Source: Sphagnum compactum (Eukaryota; Bryophyta; Sphagnopsida; Sphagnales). From it: 64,000 bases of DNA. Of this stretch, positions 1-12,204 are shown one piece after another (the first letter of the stretch is position 1; every line of letters begins with the position of its first letter). The notes beneath the pieces are model-generated. The model made no database searches and had not been told where the DNA came from. It saw only the letters and a list, made by a program, of their open reading frames with translations. Both the position numbers and the translations under genes were made by a program. Location of the stretch: positions 5,394,001 to 5,458,000 of the forward strand of contig OZ234500.1 of assembly GCA_965153455.1 (NCBI GenBank), written 5' to 3'.

Positions 1-1790
1 TTTTTTTGGGGATTAGGCTAACTACTTGTTCCACATTTTTTATTTTTTTCTTTGAGGTACTTAAGGCTCTATCCCTTTGTGGACTATATAGGAAAATATT
101 TTCTGAAGTAAAATTATTTTTTCCTACCATACTTTTGTACATAGAGTTCTATGTGTAGTTTTTTCTTTTGTACGTTGGGAGTATTCTAACTTTTTGTATG
201 TGAATATTTTTTCGTACATGTTTGCTTCAAGTTTGTTTCTGTAGAAAGGTTATGAGGCTGCCCTATTGCAATTGGACAATCCCTTTTGTGTTGAAGCTTT
301 TTGCTTACCTAAGAAAAGTAATAAAGTTTTTTCTTTTATTCCCTTATTTTATTTTTTTCAAAACCCAGTACACTATGAAAAAATATAGGGTTTTACAATT
401 GGGCTTGCAACTAGGATTTCCTATTGTAATGGACACTTGTAATTCATAGTATTTATACAACCTTGAGTGCTATTAGACAAGTTACAATAGTTGTAATAGT
501 TACAGCGGACACCCTATGTTGTATACAACATTGTATATATGGTGCAACTCACATGCAACTATATGTAACTTCTTTGTAACTAATCTTCATATCAGATTCC
601 CACACACATTGCAACATAACAAACGAAATGCCAACGTGGCATCTCATCCATTTGTCAACAAATGACGTATATTGATACCTTTTGCAACTTATTTACAACT
701 AGTTTGACGAATATAATCTTCAATTATTTCATTCATCCATTTGAGGAATGAATTTTATTTTTATATTTTATAACTTATGTACATTTATTTTACAACTAGT
801 TCCAGAAATATATTCTTTTATTATTTCATTCATCTATTTAATGTGAATGGATTCTATCCCAATCTTTTGCAACTTATTTACAACTATTTTATAACTAGTT
901 TAACGAATATTTTATTTAATTATTTCATTCATCTATTTGAGCAATGAATTTTGTTCCTATCCTTTGTAACAAACTTACAACTAAAAATGAAATGAAAATA
1001 AAGGATTTAGTGACTAATTTAGAACTAGGTGTTTAAATTTGGGTTTCAAAGCAATTGTATGGTAGTTGATTTAGTAGTACTGAACAACTAAATTGCCACT
1101 TACAATGTAATTATTTAGACTTCACACAACCATTATCATGTTGTCTTAATTATAATAGATAATGAATTACATTGGACATCATTATTTATAAACATGAAAT
1201 GGATATGAACTTTAAATACGTTTACATTCCATGTTGAAAAATACATTACAAAAAAATTAGAAAATGTTTCTATCAAAAAATAATAATAATTATGAATCTA
1301 AACATAATGCCCAAACTATATATAACAAATATTTTTTTTCTATCTAAACAAAAGGTCAAATTATAAAAATGATGACCCACAATAATCAAACATTGTCATT
1401 TAAAACATTATGTTTCATAAATGAATGTTTTCTTCAATTTTTATCGAAATGGAGCTTTAGCCATGCAATTTTTTCAATGCACCTTATCTGCTTGAAATCT
1501 ACCATGTTATGACATTTAGTTCCACATGTGAAATGAAATCGGTAGCATATCATAACATTGTAATGTCAAACATATGGAAATAATCCTTTCAATTTGAATA
1601 AAATTAGTTTACAACTATATTGCCATGAACATGTAATTTATTATCATTAAAATGCAACATATAGAACATTGATAAAAACTAAACTATAATTTGTACACTT
1701 GCAAATATAATCAAATATTGTGCTTACAATTAGGTAAATTGAATTACAATTTTAAGTACATTTGAAAAATCTTACCTTGTATACATAATT
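1..1790. other. AT-rich intergenic DNA, nothing recognised
   Basis: Very AT-rich sequence with many short homopolymer tracts and the recurring words 'caactta' and 'acaacta'. Reading frames are short and look like none of the families I know. It resembles decayed repeat DNA, but no terminal repeats or coding domain were found. Confidence 0.5.
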
Positions 1791-1794
1791 TTGA

Positions 1795-2440
1795 TGTACA
1801 TCCAAAAGCAAAAACTTTCAATGTTTAAGAGTAAGAGCAAGAACTTCCAACATCCAAGAACAAAAATAAAAACCTTCAATATCAAAAAGTAATAGCAATA
1901 ACTTTCAACATTTAAAACCAAAAGTAAGAACTTTGAACATTCAAGAGTAAAAGAAATAACCTGTAACATAAAAAAATAAAAGTAATAGCCTTCAACATCC
2001 GAAAGTATGAGCAAAAACCTTCAACATTCAAAAGAAACAACAAAAACCTTCAACATTCAAAAGTAAGAGCAAAAACCTTCAACCTTTCTAAAAGCAAAGA
2101 CAAAAACCTTCAACCTCAAAGAACAAAAACAAAAGTCTTTAACCTCTCTAAGAGCAAGAACAAGAACTTTCAACCTCCAAGAACAAAAACAAAAGCCTTT
2201 AACCTCTTTAAAAGCAATAATGAAAACCTTCAACCTGCAAAAAAAAAATAAAAAATCTTCAACCTCTTTAAGAGCAAAAACAAGAACCTTCAACCTCCAA
2301 AAAAAAAAAAAAACCTTCAACCTATATAAGACTATGAACAAGAACCTTCAACCTTCAAGAGAAAAAACAAAAACTTTCAACCTTTCAAGGACTAAGAACA
2401 AAAATAAGAACCTTCAACTTTCAAAATAAAAAAAACTAAA
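1795..2440. repeat. Degenerate minisatellite, ~30-bp unit
   Basis: A purine-rich array built from variants of 'aaccttcaacctccaagaac', recurring about every 30 bp, with a higher-order period near 60 bp. The minus strand reads through it as a 20-residue repeat beginning RLKVFVFA/RLKVLVLA. That apparent protein follows from a repeat unit divisible by three and is not evidence of a gene. Units are more divergent at the left (1.8-2.0 kb) than between 2.0 and 2.44 kb. Confidence 0.75.
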
Positions 2441-5400
2441 GCCTTCAATTTCTAAGTTATTTAAATAAATAATATAATTTATAACAACCTTTTAGTTCTA
2501 GTTTTAAATTAAATAAAAAAATAATCTTAGTTATAACACATGATATGAAAATTACATCACCAAAAAACTATGAAATACACAAAATGTTTGAATAAAAAGA
2601 TTTAAAGAAAATGTTCATCTTGAATTTCTTGACAATAAACATAAATGCACAAAGGTTGTTGATGCATTGGGGCAGATTTATTGATATACTGCCATGTGTC
2701 ACTTGCGTAAAGGTTTCCTGCCCAAATTTCAAATCTTAAATTTCAAATTGAAATATAGATGCATACTAATTGCAAACAAGTTAAAATGTCATATATATTG
2801 GGCGGTGGAAATGTATACACATGGCATGATCGTAGGTGTTATTGAAGGCCGTACATTTGTTGCAAAGTAGTCGTTGATTAGTAATTAAATTTATCCTAGT
2901 TGTGATGTAGTTGTTACATGTAACTAAAGTGCAATTTGTCAACAAAGTCAAACATGTTTGACTACAAATGTATATATAGTGTGTACATTGTATTATATAA
3001 ATATACATCTTGCAAATAATTTGTAACTACAATACAACTCTTTGATTTTTTGACATGAAATTTTATTTATTAATTTGTCATATTTCCATGGGACAATGGC
3101 AATGCAGTTGTATATTAGTTGTTTTGGAGCTCTTGTTGTAGGGTAATATAGTTGCCGCGGACATAATTTCTCATAGTGGTAGTTCACTAGGTGGCCTTAA
3201 CATTTTTTCCATTTGTTCTTTAACATCTAGCTTGTTTGTGAAATTAGGTCCATTTCATTTCCTTTTTTATTTTGTTATAATCAAATTTGATTTTGGCCAT
3301 GTAGGATATTGGACAATTGTTACTTTGTTTGGAAATTGTTGCAAAAGAAGGTGGTTTTGAAAGTTCTTCCCATGATCTGTTTGAGGTCATAGAAGACATC
3401 TAAAACCCCTTCACCCACTTTTGTCATTCGACAAGTTAACCAATGTGAAAATGTGGATATAGTGTCATATTTTTTTCTCAAAAACCTTTTCATTGAAAAT
3501 GGGATCTTGGACATCCCATTGTGTAAAATGCTTCCAATGTAGGTTGTTTGAGCTTGCAAGTTGACATAGTTGACATGGTGAAATAATTATATGTTGGTTA
3601 TTGTTCAAGTTTTCAAAAAATTTATGTTTTTTTAAAAAACATTCATGGTGAATTTGAAGATGTCACACCTAATAAAAAGATGTTTTGGAGTTCCACATGG
3701 AGATTTTTGTGAATGAAACAACAAGTTTAATTGAAACATTTTGGACACAAAACCAACCCTTTCACATTTGAAGGGCAAGTTTTTCCATGTTTGGAATGAC
3801 AACCATTGACTTGAAACATGGTTGCTATACATTAATCATATGCATAATGATGATGAAACCTTGCATGTGTGCCCAACAACATGGATCTTTAATGTTGAAA
3901 CACATAATCAAAGGCACATTGAGACACTTATGGGTAATGTCATTATGCAAGTGATTTTTTACCTTCATATTTTTACCACGATTGTTTGCACATTCATTTA
4001 TAATTTGATGTCTCATTATTTGTTCTTTGCCTTGCATGTTTTTAATATCTTGTTTTTTCTTTGCCATTTTAGGTCAATGGAAAAGTTTATGTGACCTAAA
4101 AGTTTGTTCACACAATCTTTAAGGTCAACATGATAGGGATGACAAATCACAAGGAATTCAAAATTAGTATAATAGAAATAATATGTAGATTCAATGAATA
4201 AGGATGAAAGGCGTACTTATTATTATTTGACACGATCAATTTTTGTTGAAATCTTGCTCAAAGTACAATTGTTTCATACATATTTTTTTAATGTCAATTC
4301 ACAAAAAAACTATGATGTTTTGAATTGATCATCCCACATGTTTGTTGTATGTAATGTAAGATTATGGAGGCCAAACATAGCGATCCACATCAAAGACTAT
4401 GAAAAGACTATAGAAGACAAAACATCAAAGACCATTGGGGAGTATTGACAAATGAAAGTTTGCCCATTTTCACAATGTACTCTTCCAAGAATTCAATTTC
4501 AAAGAAAATCCTCCTTATTGTAGTAATGAATGGGATGATGAACTAGGAAGTGCAAAAAGTCACAAAACTAGGCATCTTTAGGTTAATGTTTGTGGATGTG
4601 TTGTATGCTTATTTATTTGATTCACCCCTTTCCATTAGCATGTAAATTAACAACATTCATTACACTAAATGTTTTTACTTTTCTCTTGTAGATACATCAA
4701 ATTTGTTTTATGTTGTAAGGTCGTGTGAAAAAAGACCCTTTTTTTTTCATGGCATGGAAATTCTTTTCTAATGCTTCCATGTACATCCTTTCCATAATAT
4801 TAGATTATGCTCATGACCATTTGGATGGAAGAGAACGGTATTTTGGACCTTCTTAAAGGAATTACTCCTCATTATGAATCGAAGTAATATTGAGCTTGTC
4901 AAGCCTTGGCATTGCAATCATAAGTTGGTACTCAAGTTGATTTACACATTGGTGAGCTTTGTGATTCTAAACAAGTAGCCCATATGTTGTGGTATTTCAA
5001 GTTACAAAACATGAGGCCAAAAGTGGGAATAAAAGAAACAAAATAGGAAACAAGGCTACCATCAAGCCTTTGGAATATTTCTTTTGTTCCACCTTCACTA
5101 ACACCTTCCCAAATGGGCTTTTGACCAACCAAAGTTCATATGAGCATGCGAGCACAAGATTACCCATATGCTAATTTTCCATTTATATCATGATATAAGT
5201 TCGTCATTTGAAATGAAGGTTTTTCCTATCCATTTCATCAAGATGCTTGATGATATTGATGGGAGAAAAAGAATTTTTTCATCATCTTTCAAGGAACTAT
5301 GTTATTTCTTTCTTGAATTAATTTCAACACGGTTTTCACTTTTTTGTCATCGTTTTTTGTTGCATTAAATGTTCATGCAAGTTTTTGTATGTGTAGGTTT

Positions 5401-6160
5401 CCATTAACATTCTAACCTTGTCAATGGGAAGAGGCAAAAACATGCAATTGCTATGATTTGCCGATGGCAACCAAGTTATTGGTCGCCTTGATTCCTAAAA
5501 TATTTTAGAATGGAATGTGATCATAGTCAAAAGAGCCAAAAACCATGTCAAATGACAAAAAAACTATTGATTTTGTCACACATATTTATGTAATGCCACT
5601 TTAATGTCATGTTGATCAAGGAAATTTGTGCTAAATGATTTAAATGAGTGTTGGATTTTTTTTAATCAGTTGAGTTTTAATTTTGATAAAGAACTTTGAA
5701 CTTTTACACCAAAAAATCGATTTAATAAAGCATTAGGATAAGGATTATTTTAATGATAAAAAATTGATGGAAAAAAAATGAAATGATAACTTACCATCCA
5801 ACATTCAAAAAACACTCATAATTTAAATTTGTGGTACTTAAATTTTTTTAAAATTCAAAATATAATTTCAAAATGCTCAAATTTCAAGAGCCATTTGCTA
5901 AATGTAAATGGGTCATAATGTGTATAACATAAGAACAAAGTTGTGGCTTATGATACAAAAAATTAAAGCTTAAAGTAGTTAACATATTTTAGGATGATTT
6001 GAAATTATGATCATTTTTTCAAAACAAAATGTAAAATTTGGTAATTTTTAGACACTTCATATTTATTAAAAAAGAGGTAACACAAATCATGTGATTTATT
6101 GGGGGAATTGTAAATATTTTTAAGAACATGTTGCCAAAAAAATCCTTTCTATAAAAGAAT
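2441..6160. other. AT-rich DNA with decayed coding-like tracts
   Basis: No intact gene. Short coding-like tracts on the plus strand, for example around 4,490-4,610 (an NPPY-like word followed by a stop) and 4,880-5,140 (several in-frame stops), suggest broken exons. They may be the upstream part of the methyltransferase-like remnant that follows, but this is inference. Confidence 0.35.
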
Positions 6161-6164
6161 CAAG

Positions 6165-7138
6165 ATGACCACAAAGGGCCCATTTGTGGTTGAGTTTTTT
6201 GTCACCATTGACTCATTTGATTATGACTGCAACCAATGGAATATTTTCAAGCTAGAATATTAGAATTATACATTTGGGTTTGTAGATTCCTTCTTTGAAG
6301 ACAATGGATGTATAGTTTTCATTCAAAGAACATATGCAAATTTTGTGGGGCAATTGAAAGCTTGAAGTTTTAGTTATGAATTAAAGAAGAAATTCTAATG
6401 CATCAATTCCATTCCATTGCACACAAAAAAGGGAAAAGTGAGAATCTAACCTCCATGATCATACCATGTTTGATGCATGAACTTTATTTTTTTCATTTCC
6501 CAAGTGTTTCAATCTAACATGTTACTTTACTTTTGTAGAGCTTGGTGTTCAATCTTTTTGTCTCTGTCAAATAAACATCAAAGTTCAATTTCTTTAATAT
6601 GGGCAAGCAAGTTGATTTGCTTGTAGACCCATATAAAACCGATGTGATTTGGAATAACCTTAAAAATGATATTCTTCCAAAGCAATCCCCATCTCAAGCA
6701 TGGAGAAGGGCACAAAATAAGAATCTTGCTTTCATGCAAATTGTCATTGAAACTTGTCCACCATCTAAATCACATGTTCTTGACTTAATGTGGGCATTGG
6801 TATGACTTTTTATCTTTTTAGCCACATAGATGCAAAATATTTAAATTAAAAAAAAATTGTTGGTTTTTTGTAATCTTTTTTTCTCATAGATTTTTTAGAT
6901 TTTACAATCCTATTGTGTTATGTTTTTTAGGTTCTACTATCCTTCTTGCTATGAAGTTTGGGCAACATGTTTTTGGTTTGGAAGGTGATGTGGAATTGTC
7001 GCAAAAATGTCAATACATGCTACAAAAGTCCAAGGAACCTATGCCTACACAAATGCATGACTTCACCAATGGAGATGACAACAACGATGATCCACCTCTT
7101 GCAAAAATTCACAAGTTCCAGCTTCCATCAATGTCATA
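6165..7138 (+). pseudogene. Decayed N4/N6 DNA methyltransferase-like reading frame
   Basis: Three plus-strand coding-like stretches (about 6,165-6,360, 6,599-6,802 and 6,930-7,138) read in order like the C-terminal half of a beta-class amino-methyltransferase. The middle piece ends HVLDLMWAL and the third begins GSTILLAMKFGQHVFGLEGD. Together these resemble the motif I region 'VLDpfaGsGstllAa...GrhvvGlE' that binds S-adenosylmethionine. The first stretch has an in-frame TAG at 6,261-6,263. The obvious GT-AG junction between the second and third pieces (donor at 6,802, acceptor near 6,930) shifts the frame into a stop. No intact open frame exists, so it is called a pseudogene or repeat remnant. 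Family identification is from remembered motif shape only. A divergent functional gene with non-obvious splicing cannot be excluded. Confidence 0.35.
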
Positions 7139-7164
7139 ATACATAAATAGAGGCCCTTTACTTG

Positions 7165-7340
7165 TTACAATTCAATGTTGCATAATTTGTATTACTACAA
7201 ATTTCAAATTAGATTTCATATTTGGATAAGTTGGCAAAAAGGGAAATTCAACATTGCATAGCTTGTAATATTACATATTAAAAATCAAATTCGAGATTTG
7301 GATAAGTTGGCAAAAAAAGGAATTCAACATTGCATCACGA
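7165..7340. repeat. Two tandem ~85-bp copies
   Basis: Two successive copies contain 'ttggataagttggcaaaaa' followed by 'ttcaacattgcat'. The first ends near 7,258 and the second near 7,340. They are diverged and lie in AT-rich DNA just 3' of the methyltransferase-like remnant. Confidence 0.6.
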
Positions 7341-7739
7341 TGTCATATTTTTTTCAAAATATAACATCACGAGATTTTTCATCAATGCCTCATTCATCTC
7401 CCCTTTCATCCATCATTCATCCTTGTACAAGCTTATATTGTTTCTTTCGATTATAAATAGACTATCCAATGTTCATTGCTCATAGCTCACCATTCATGAA
7501 CTAGCATTTCCTTGTGCAATATGAAGTGAAATCATAACATTGAGAGACATGATTTGCTTGTATTAACTCATAATGCAAAAAAATAGGATGTAAAAAAAAG
7601 GTTGTTATTGGAAAATTGCAATCTCAATAAACATCATTATTTAAGTTCCACAAACACACATATATATCCATGTACAATGGCCTTTGCATGAATTTTGCCA
7701 AAGTGTGGATATATTGCCCAAATGTGAATAGGACCTTGA

Positions 7740-8160
7740 CAATAAATGGCTCCATTGTTAGAAAATTATTTAAAATTTTAAAAAATAATTTTCAATGAAA
7801 AAATCACTCAAAATCTTATATCTTTTCAACCTTAAGTCTAAATAAAAAATTTCAAAAATCACCTCTCATCAAAGGCTTTCCAACAATACCCCAAGCTTGC
7901 CCCCGATTTCTGTGAAATATGTGTGAACGAGATGTTATAAGTGTTCCAAGTGTGAATAGGACCTGGACAATACAACCCATTGTGGAAAACTCATTCAACA
8001 ACTCAACAAATTAACAACAAATTAACTTTTAACAATGAATTTTTTTTTCTCAAAATTCAATATCTCTCATAACTTGATAATTCAAGGTTTTGTTTTGTTT
8101 TGTTTTTCTTTGATATAAAAAAGCTGGAAATTTTGTTTATCAAAATTTTAGCAAAATTAG
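7740..8160. repeat. Dispersed AT-rich repeat, related to 63.35-63.70 kb
   Basis: Contains the succession 'aatcactcaaaatctt', 'atatct', then 'catcaaaggctttccaacaa', followed about 40 bp later by 'tctgtgaaat'. A diverged version of the same succession lies at 63,355-63,530, with a further partial copy to about 63,690. No coding capacity is seen. It may be an untranslated part of an old retroelement. Confidence 0.45.
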
Positions 8161-8214
8161 TTGAATGAATTTACACTTAAAAAAAAATAAAATCCAAAAT
8201 TGTGCCTTTGTAAA

Positions 8215-8325
8215 TGCAAGCAAATTATTAGGGTTTTGAGATTTGTGGATTTAGGGTTTGAAGCTCTGCGTTTGTGTATGCAGGCAAATTGTTAGGGTTT
8301 TGTGACCTTAGGGTTTGAAGCTCTG

Positions 8326-8340
<15 letters not shown>
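8215..8340 (+). promoter_or_regulatory. Duplicated telo-box block upstream of MTR3-like gene
   Basis: Two tandem copies of a ~63-bp segment, each reading 'gcaaattrttagggttttg' then 'ttagggtttgaagctctgc'. Together they carry four TTAGGGTTT motifs, the reverse of the plant telo box AAACCCTAA, at about 8,227, 8,250, 8,291 and 8,308. The block lies 70-200 bp before the MTR3-like start codon. Telo boxes are known in promoters and leaders of plant translation and RNA-processing genes, so a regulatory role here is an inference from position and motif. Confidence 0.6.

Positions 8341-8360
<20 letters not shown>
8328..8360. repeat. (GT)n microsatellite
   Basis: About 16 uninterrupted GT dinucleotides directly 3' of the telo-box block and about 50 bp upstream of the MTR3-like ATG, probably in the 5' leader or core promoter. 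Confidence 0.95.
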
Positions 8361-8362
<2 letters not shown>

Positions 8363-8409
8363 CTCTATCTCTCCCTGCTACCTTCTCTAGTAAGTGCAGC
8401 GAAACCGCG

Positions 8410-11058
8410 ATGGCGATGAGCAGGGCGGCGAGTACATACGCAGTGCCATCCTACAATGCCACGCCGGACCTGAGCGTGAAAGGCGTTCCACCATCGTTGC
8501 TGTCGCCGGAAGGATCGCGTTTAGATGGCCGTCTTCCTCACGAGTGCCGTCCTGCTTGTCTGTGCCCCCCCCCCCCCCCACCCGTCCTGCCCTTGATAGA
8601 TTAGCACGTTTTTCTCGGGGTTTCTCAGTTCCTACAGACTACGGCCTTTTGTTTCACTTTCCTTACCTGTTTCGCATCTTCGGATGACAGAAAGCTAGCT
8701 AGGTTGGGGTTAGTCCTGTGAAGCTTTTTTGAATTGCCGAGGGTGTGTGTCAATTTTGATACAAATGTCTCCACAGATATGAAGACAGGGGCGGTGAATG
8801 CAGCAGCAGGATCAGCATATGCAGAGTTTGGACAAACAAAGGTCATTGTATCTGTGTAAGTGGTGAATCTAACTTCTTCTTGTTCTTAGTGTTAGTCTTA
8901 GTTGTACACCTTTTGTTATTTTACTTGTGGGCCTTGCTAGGAACTCTGTCTGAGATGTCGTTGAAATTTTGTATTGTCATCTCCAGTAGTTCTCTACTTT
9001 TTGTTGCATTGGAATTGGAGACAATAATGTCTTGAGGTTGTGGTCAAAGTTGGAAACCCTAATTATTGACAGACTGCCACTGAGATATATGTGGCTCTTT
9101 TGGCTTTGCAATGTGTTTTATCCTTTCCAAGTGACTGTTTTGACGTTTTCTCTTTTGAATCTTTTCGATTTCCCACATAAACTGGCACATGTTTTTTTCA
9201 TGTTTTGTTATTGAATTGGATCCAGGTTATAGGGTTTATGAACTTGATGCTGGCTTGTGGTGGCTTCTTTTTCTATTGTATTGTCCAGTCCAGCATTTGC
9301 CTGTTAAACAATTATTTGATCAATCAGAGTTCTTCAATTTACAAAGCTATGATAGGAGTAATTCTGTATGAGTTTTATTCCTTGGTGAATGGGCGGAACT
9401 AGAATTTCTTGGTGGTAATAGGTGCTCATCATAGCAAGCATTTTGCTCTGCAGGTATGGGCCTCGAGAAAGTAAGAAGGCTCAAGCTTTTAGTGACATTG
9501 GACGACTGAATTGTGATGTCAAGTTTGCCTCATTTTCCACTTCTGTGAGAGGAAAAGCTAGCCAGGTGCTTCAATATACAAGCATTTATCCCCTCCCCCC
9601 AACACTTTGTCTGTCTGTCTGTTATGTTATGACATGGGGATAATCAAAGTTTTCCACTCCAGTCCTCAGTAAAAACCCAGCTCTAGAATTCAACAGTCTG
9701 TTATATGAGGGGGGGAAAGACATATAACATCTATAGTGGGGATGTGATGAATCCTGATTTAGTGAAGCAGGGCATGGAGGAGAAAGAGTATACAGGCATG
9801 CTGCATAAGGCTTTGGAGTGTGCTGTCGCTCTTCATACCTTCCCCAAAACAACTGTGGATGTGTTTGCCCTCATCCTTCAGTCTGGTGGAGGTGTGGAGT
9901 TGTTTCTCCCACATCTTTATTTCCTACTTAAACCAAATTTACTTATTGTGAAATGGACAGAAACCTTTGAATAACAGGTGTCCTCCAATCTGGAAGATTT
10001 TCATTGCTGTGATTAAGTCCCTGTATATTGGAGTCTCTCATGGGCGTAGAACTGTGAGGATGAGTGTCCTTTGGTTCACATTGACAAGTATTTGATCTGT
10101 TATGGAGGCTTCTTGCTACCATCAGCATGTCTTTTCAATGAGTGATGATTTTGTTACCTGATTGAATTGGTGGACAGGTGACCTGGCTGTGGTTATATCA
10201 TGTGCATCCATGGCATTGGCAGATGCCGGCATTGTTATGTATGACCTTGTACCAGCTGTCTCTTTGGTATGGCCTTTTTCCTGTGTCCTTCAGTGAAGGA
10301 TATGGCACTCCTTTTGCATTTTCACATGCATTTTGTGTCTTTTCTATTGAGTACAGTTTAGTTGCTGATTGGAATATATGACCAGACTAGCTATCATGCC
10401 TGTGGGTGTGGCAGTTCGTCTTTCACAACACCTGGTAACTTGTAACAGTTATTGCAGAAACAATGTACCCTCTTGCTTTCTAGTGTGGGAACTTCAAATC
10501 ACTTCTCTAAAATCTCATTGTACACTCGGCAGTTGCTTCATCTTGTCATACAGCCTGTCTAATCATCCAGATACTCTTAATGGAACCTGGGCTGAATTCC
10601 CTTTATGGTGGGCTGTTCTTATAAATCAGAGTTGTACAGGATCAGAGGTGCTTTTGGATGCCAGTATGGAGGAGGAGAGGTGGGGTGATGGGGGAATGAT
10701 TGTAGCAGCAATGACTTCTCGTAATGAGATAACACAGCTCACTATGACTGGGGAATGGCCTAGTACTAAAGTTTCAGAGGTAGTTTCTGAACCCTAAGCT
10801 TGGAATGGTACAGTTGGGACTGCTGTTGTGAACCCTGTTAGAGTGGGAACCCAAATACAAGGCCTGTCCATGTTATGCATAGATTGTCTGGTACTTTCAT
10901 GTCAGGTTATCTTGTTCTGATACTTGCATATTGATGCCATGTGATACAAGGCATTGCAGCTCTGTTTGGATGCATGTTTGAAGCTCGCAGAGTTGATGAG
11001 ATCTTGCTTGAAAGAGCAAGTGTGTTGCCGGCAGTCAATAACGAAGCTTTTGGAGTAG
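8410..11058 (+). CDS. MTR3: Exosome complex subunit, MTR3-like (RNase PH fold)
   Basis: Seven exons: 8410-8557, 8777-8855, 9454-9565, 9771-9891, 10178-10266, 10630-10779 and 10951-11058 (807 nt, 268 aa). All introns are GT-AG and phases agree throughout. The product aligns along its whole length with plant MTR3: SRLDGR...CRP near the N-terminus, GSAYAEFGQTKVIVSV, YGPRESKKAQ at about residue 76, TTVDVFALILQSGGGD, ISCASMALADAGIVMYDL, EITQLTMTGEW, and ALQLCLDACLKLAELM at the C-terminus. Arabidopsis MTR3 is 256 aa. MTR3 is one of six RNase PH-fold proteins forming the ring of the RNA exosome, which degrades and trims RNA 3' to 5' in nucleus and cytoplasm. It is normally a structural member without catalytic activity. 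ATG 8410 is followed by another in-frame ATG at 8416; either could be used. The last ~12 residues are not conserved. Confidence 0.93.
8565..8579. repeat. C15 homopolymer in intron 1
   Basis: Fifteen consecutive C residues seven bases inside intron 1 of the MTR3-like gene, just after the donor site. On the transcript this is a C tract close to the 5' splice site. It is probably length-polymorphic. Confidence 0.9.
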
Positions 11059-12180
11059 CCAACAGAATGGTTAAAAGGTGATTTGCCCTGAACTGGATTT
11101 GCTAGGAATACTAGTTTTATTTCATGTTCATTTTGGACATAGGTACTTTCATGTCCAGCTTTGTCTACTGCCGGTCTCCATGCAGATTTTGTTGAATGTT
11201 TGCCCTCTCTTGCAGTATATACTTGTGACATGTAGTTGTTTTTTTTTCTGTTTTCAGGTTTCCAGCAATGTGTACAACTATTGTGCATGACCATGGATGT
11301 GAATGGTAGTAAATTGCAAACAGCCTATGTGTCCTGTATTGCAAAGACCTTTCTACACTTGCACTGTTTGGTAAATCATGGCATATGAAAAGTGTGTGCA
11401 GGAATGTAGGAAATAGCAAGCTGGGACCCAAGCAGTATGTTTTAAGATGCTGCCAGATTAGGATTAGGGTTTGTCATTTTTGAATTGCACGCTTAGTTTT
11501 ATCCCTTTTTTCTACCACCAAATCGGCGAAGAAAATGCCAAGGTTCTGAAGAATATGCCAAAGTTTTCAGGGAGAATGTCAACAGTGTCATATGGGAGCT
11601 TGCCCAAAATATTTCTTCATGGGTTCTCAATAACTAGTTATGCCATCCCACCTCAATGTGCTTCTTCTTTTGCACTTCAGGGGCAGAGCTGTCAAATGGA
11701 TACAACCAGCAGATTGAGGTACCAGGATATATACCAGAACAACACTTTTTCTCTTCTCATCTTGGTTTGGGAAGAGTAGAATTGGTATTATCCATATCTA
11801 TGGAGCATTGTGGATCATGTGGTTCTTGCAAAATGAGAAAAAATTACCTATGAATGAATGAATGAATGAATGAATATCACCTTCCAATGTATAGCTTGGG
11901 TCACATTGAACATGAAATGGTTATGAGCTCCAAATTTTGGAGGGTTTGCTGTATTTGGTGCATAGTAGATTCTACTCACAAATTTGTAAAGAACATTCTA
12001 AGCATTAAATGATTTTAATACTAGTTACCAGTTCATGGACATAAAAGCAGGTGAAAGTCTATAACAATGTAATAAGAAATAATGACACATGAAATAGAAA
12101 GATTCACCTTTGATGTCTCTGTTTTTGACTCTGTTGGCGGTTGGTTGCAGTGGGTGTAGACTTTGTATGCCTGTGGGTGT
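11059..12180. other. Downstream of MTR3-like gene, no gene recognised
   Basis: Probably begins with the 3' UTR of the MTR3-like gene. Open frames are short and have no recognisable domains. A (GAAT)n tract lies at about 11,852-11,875. Confidence 0.45.
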
Positions 12181-12204
12181 TTGCTATTCCTTAAGCAACT
12201 GTTC

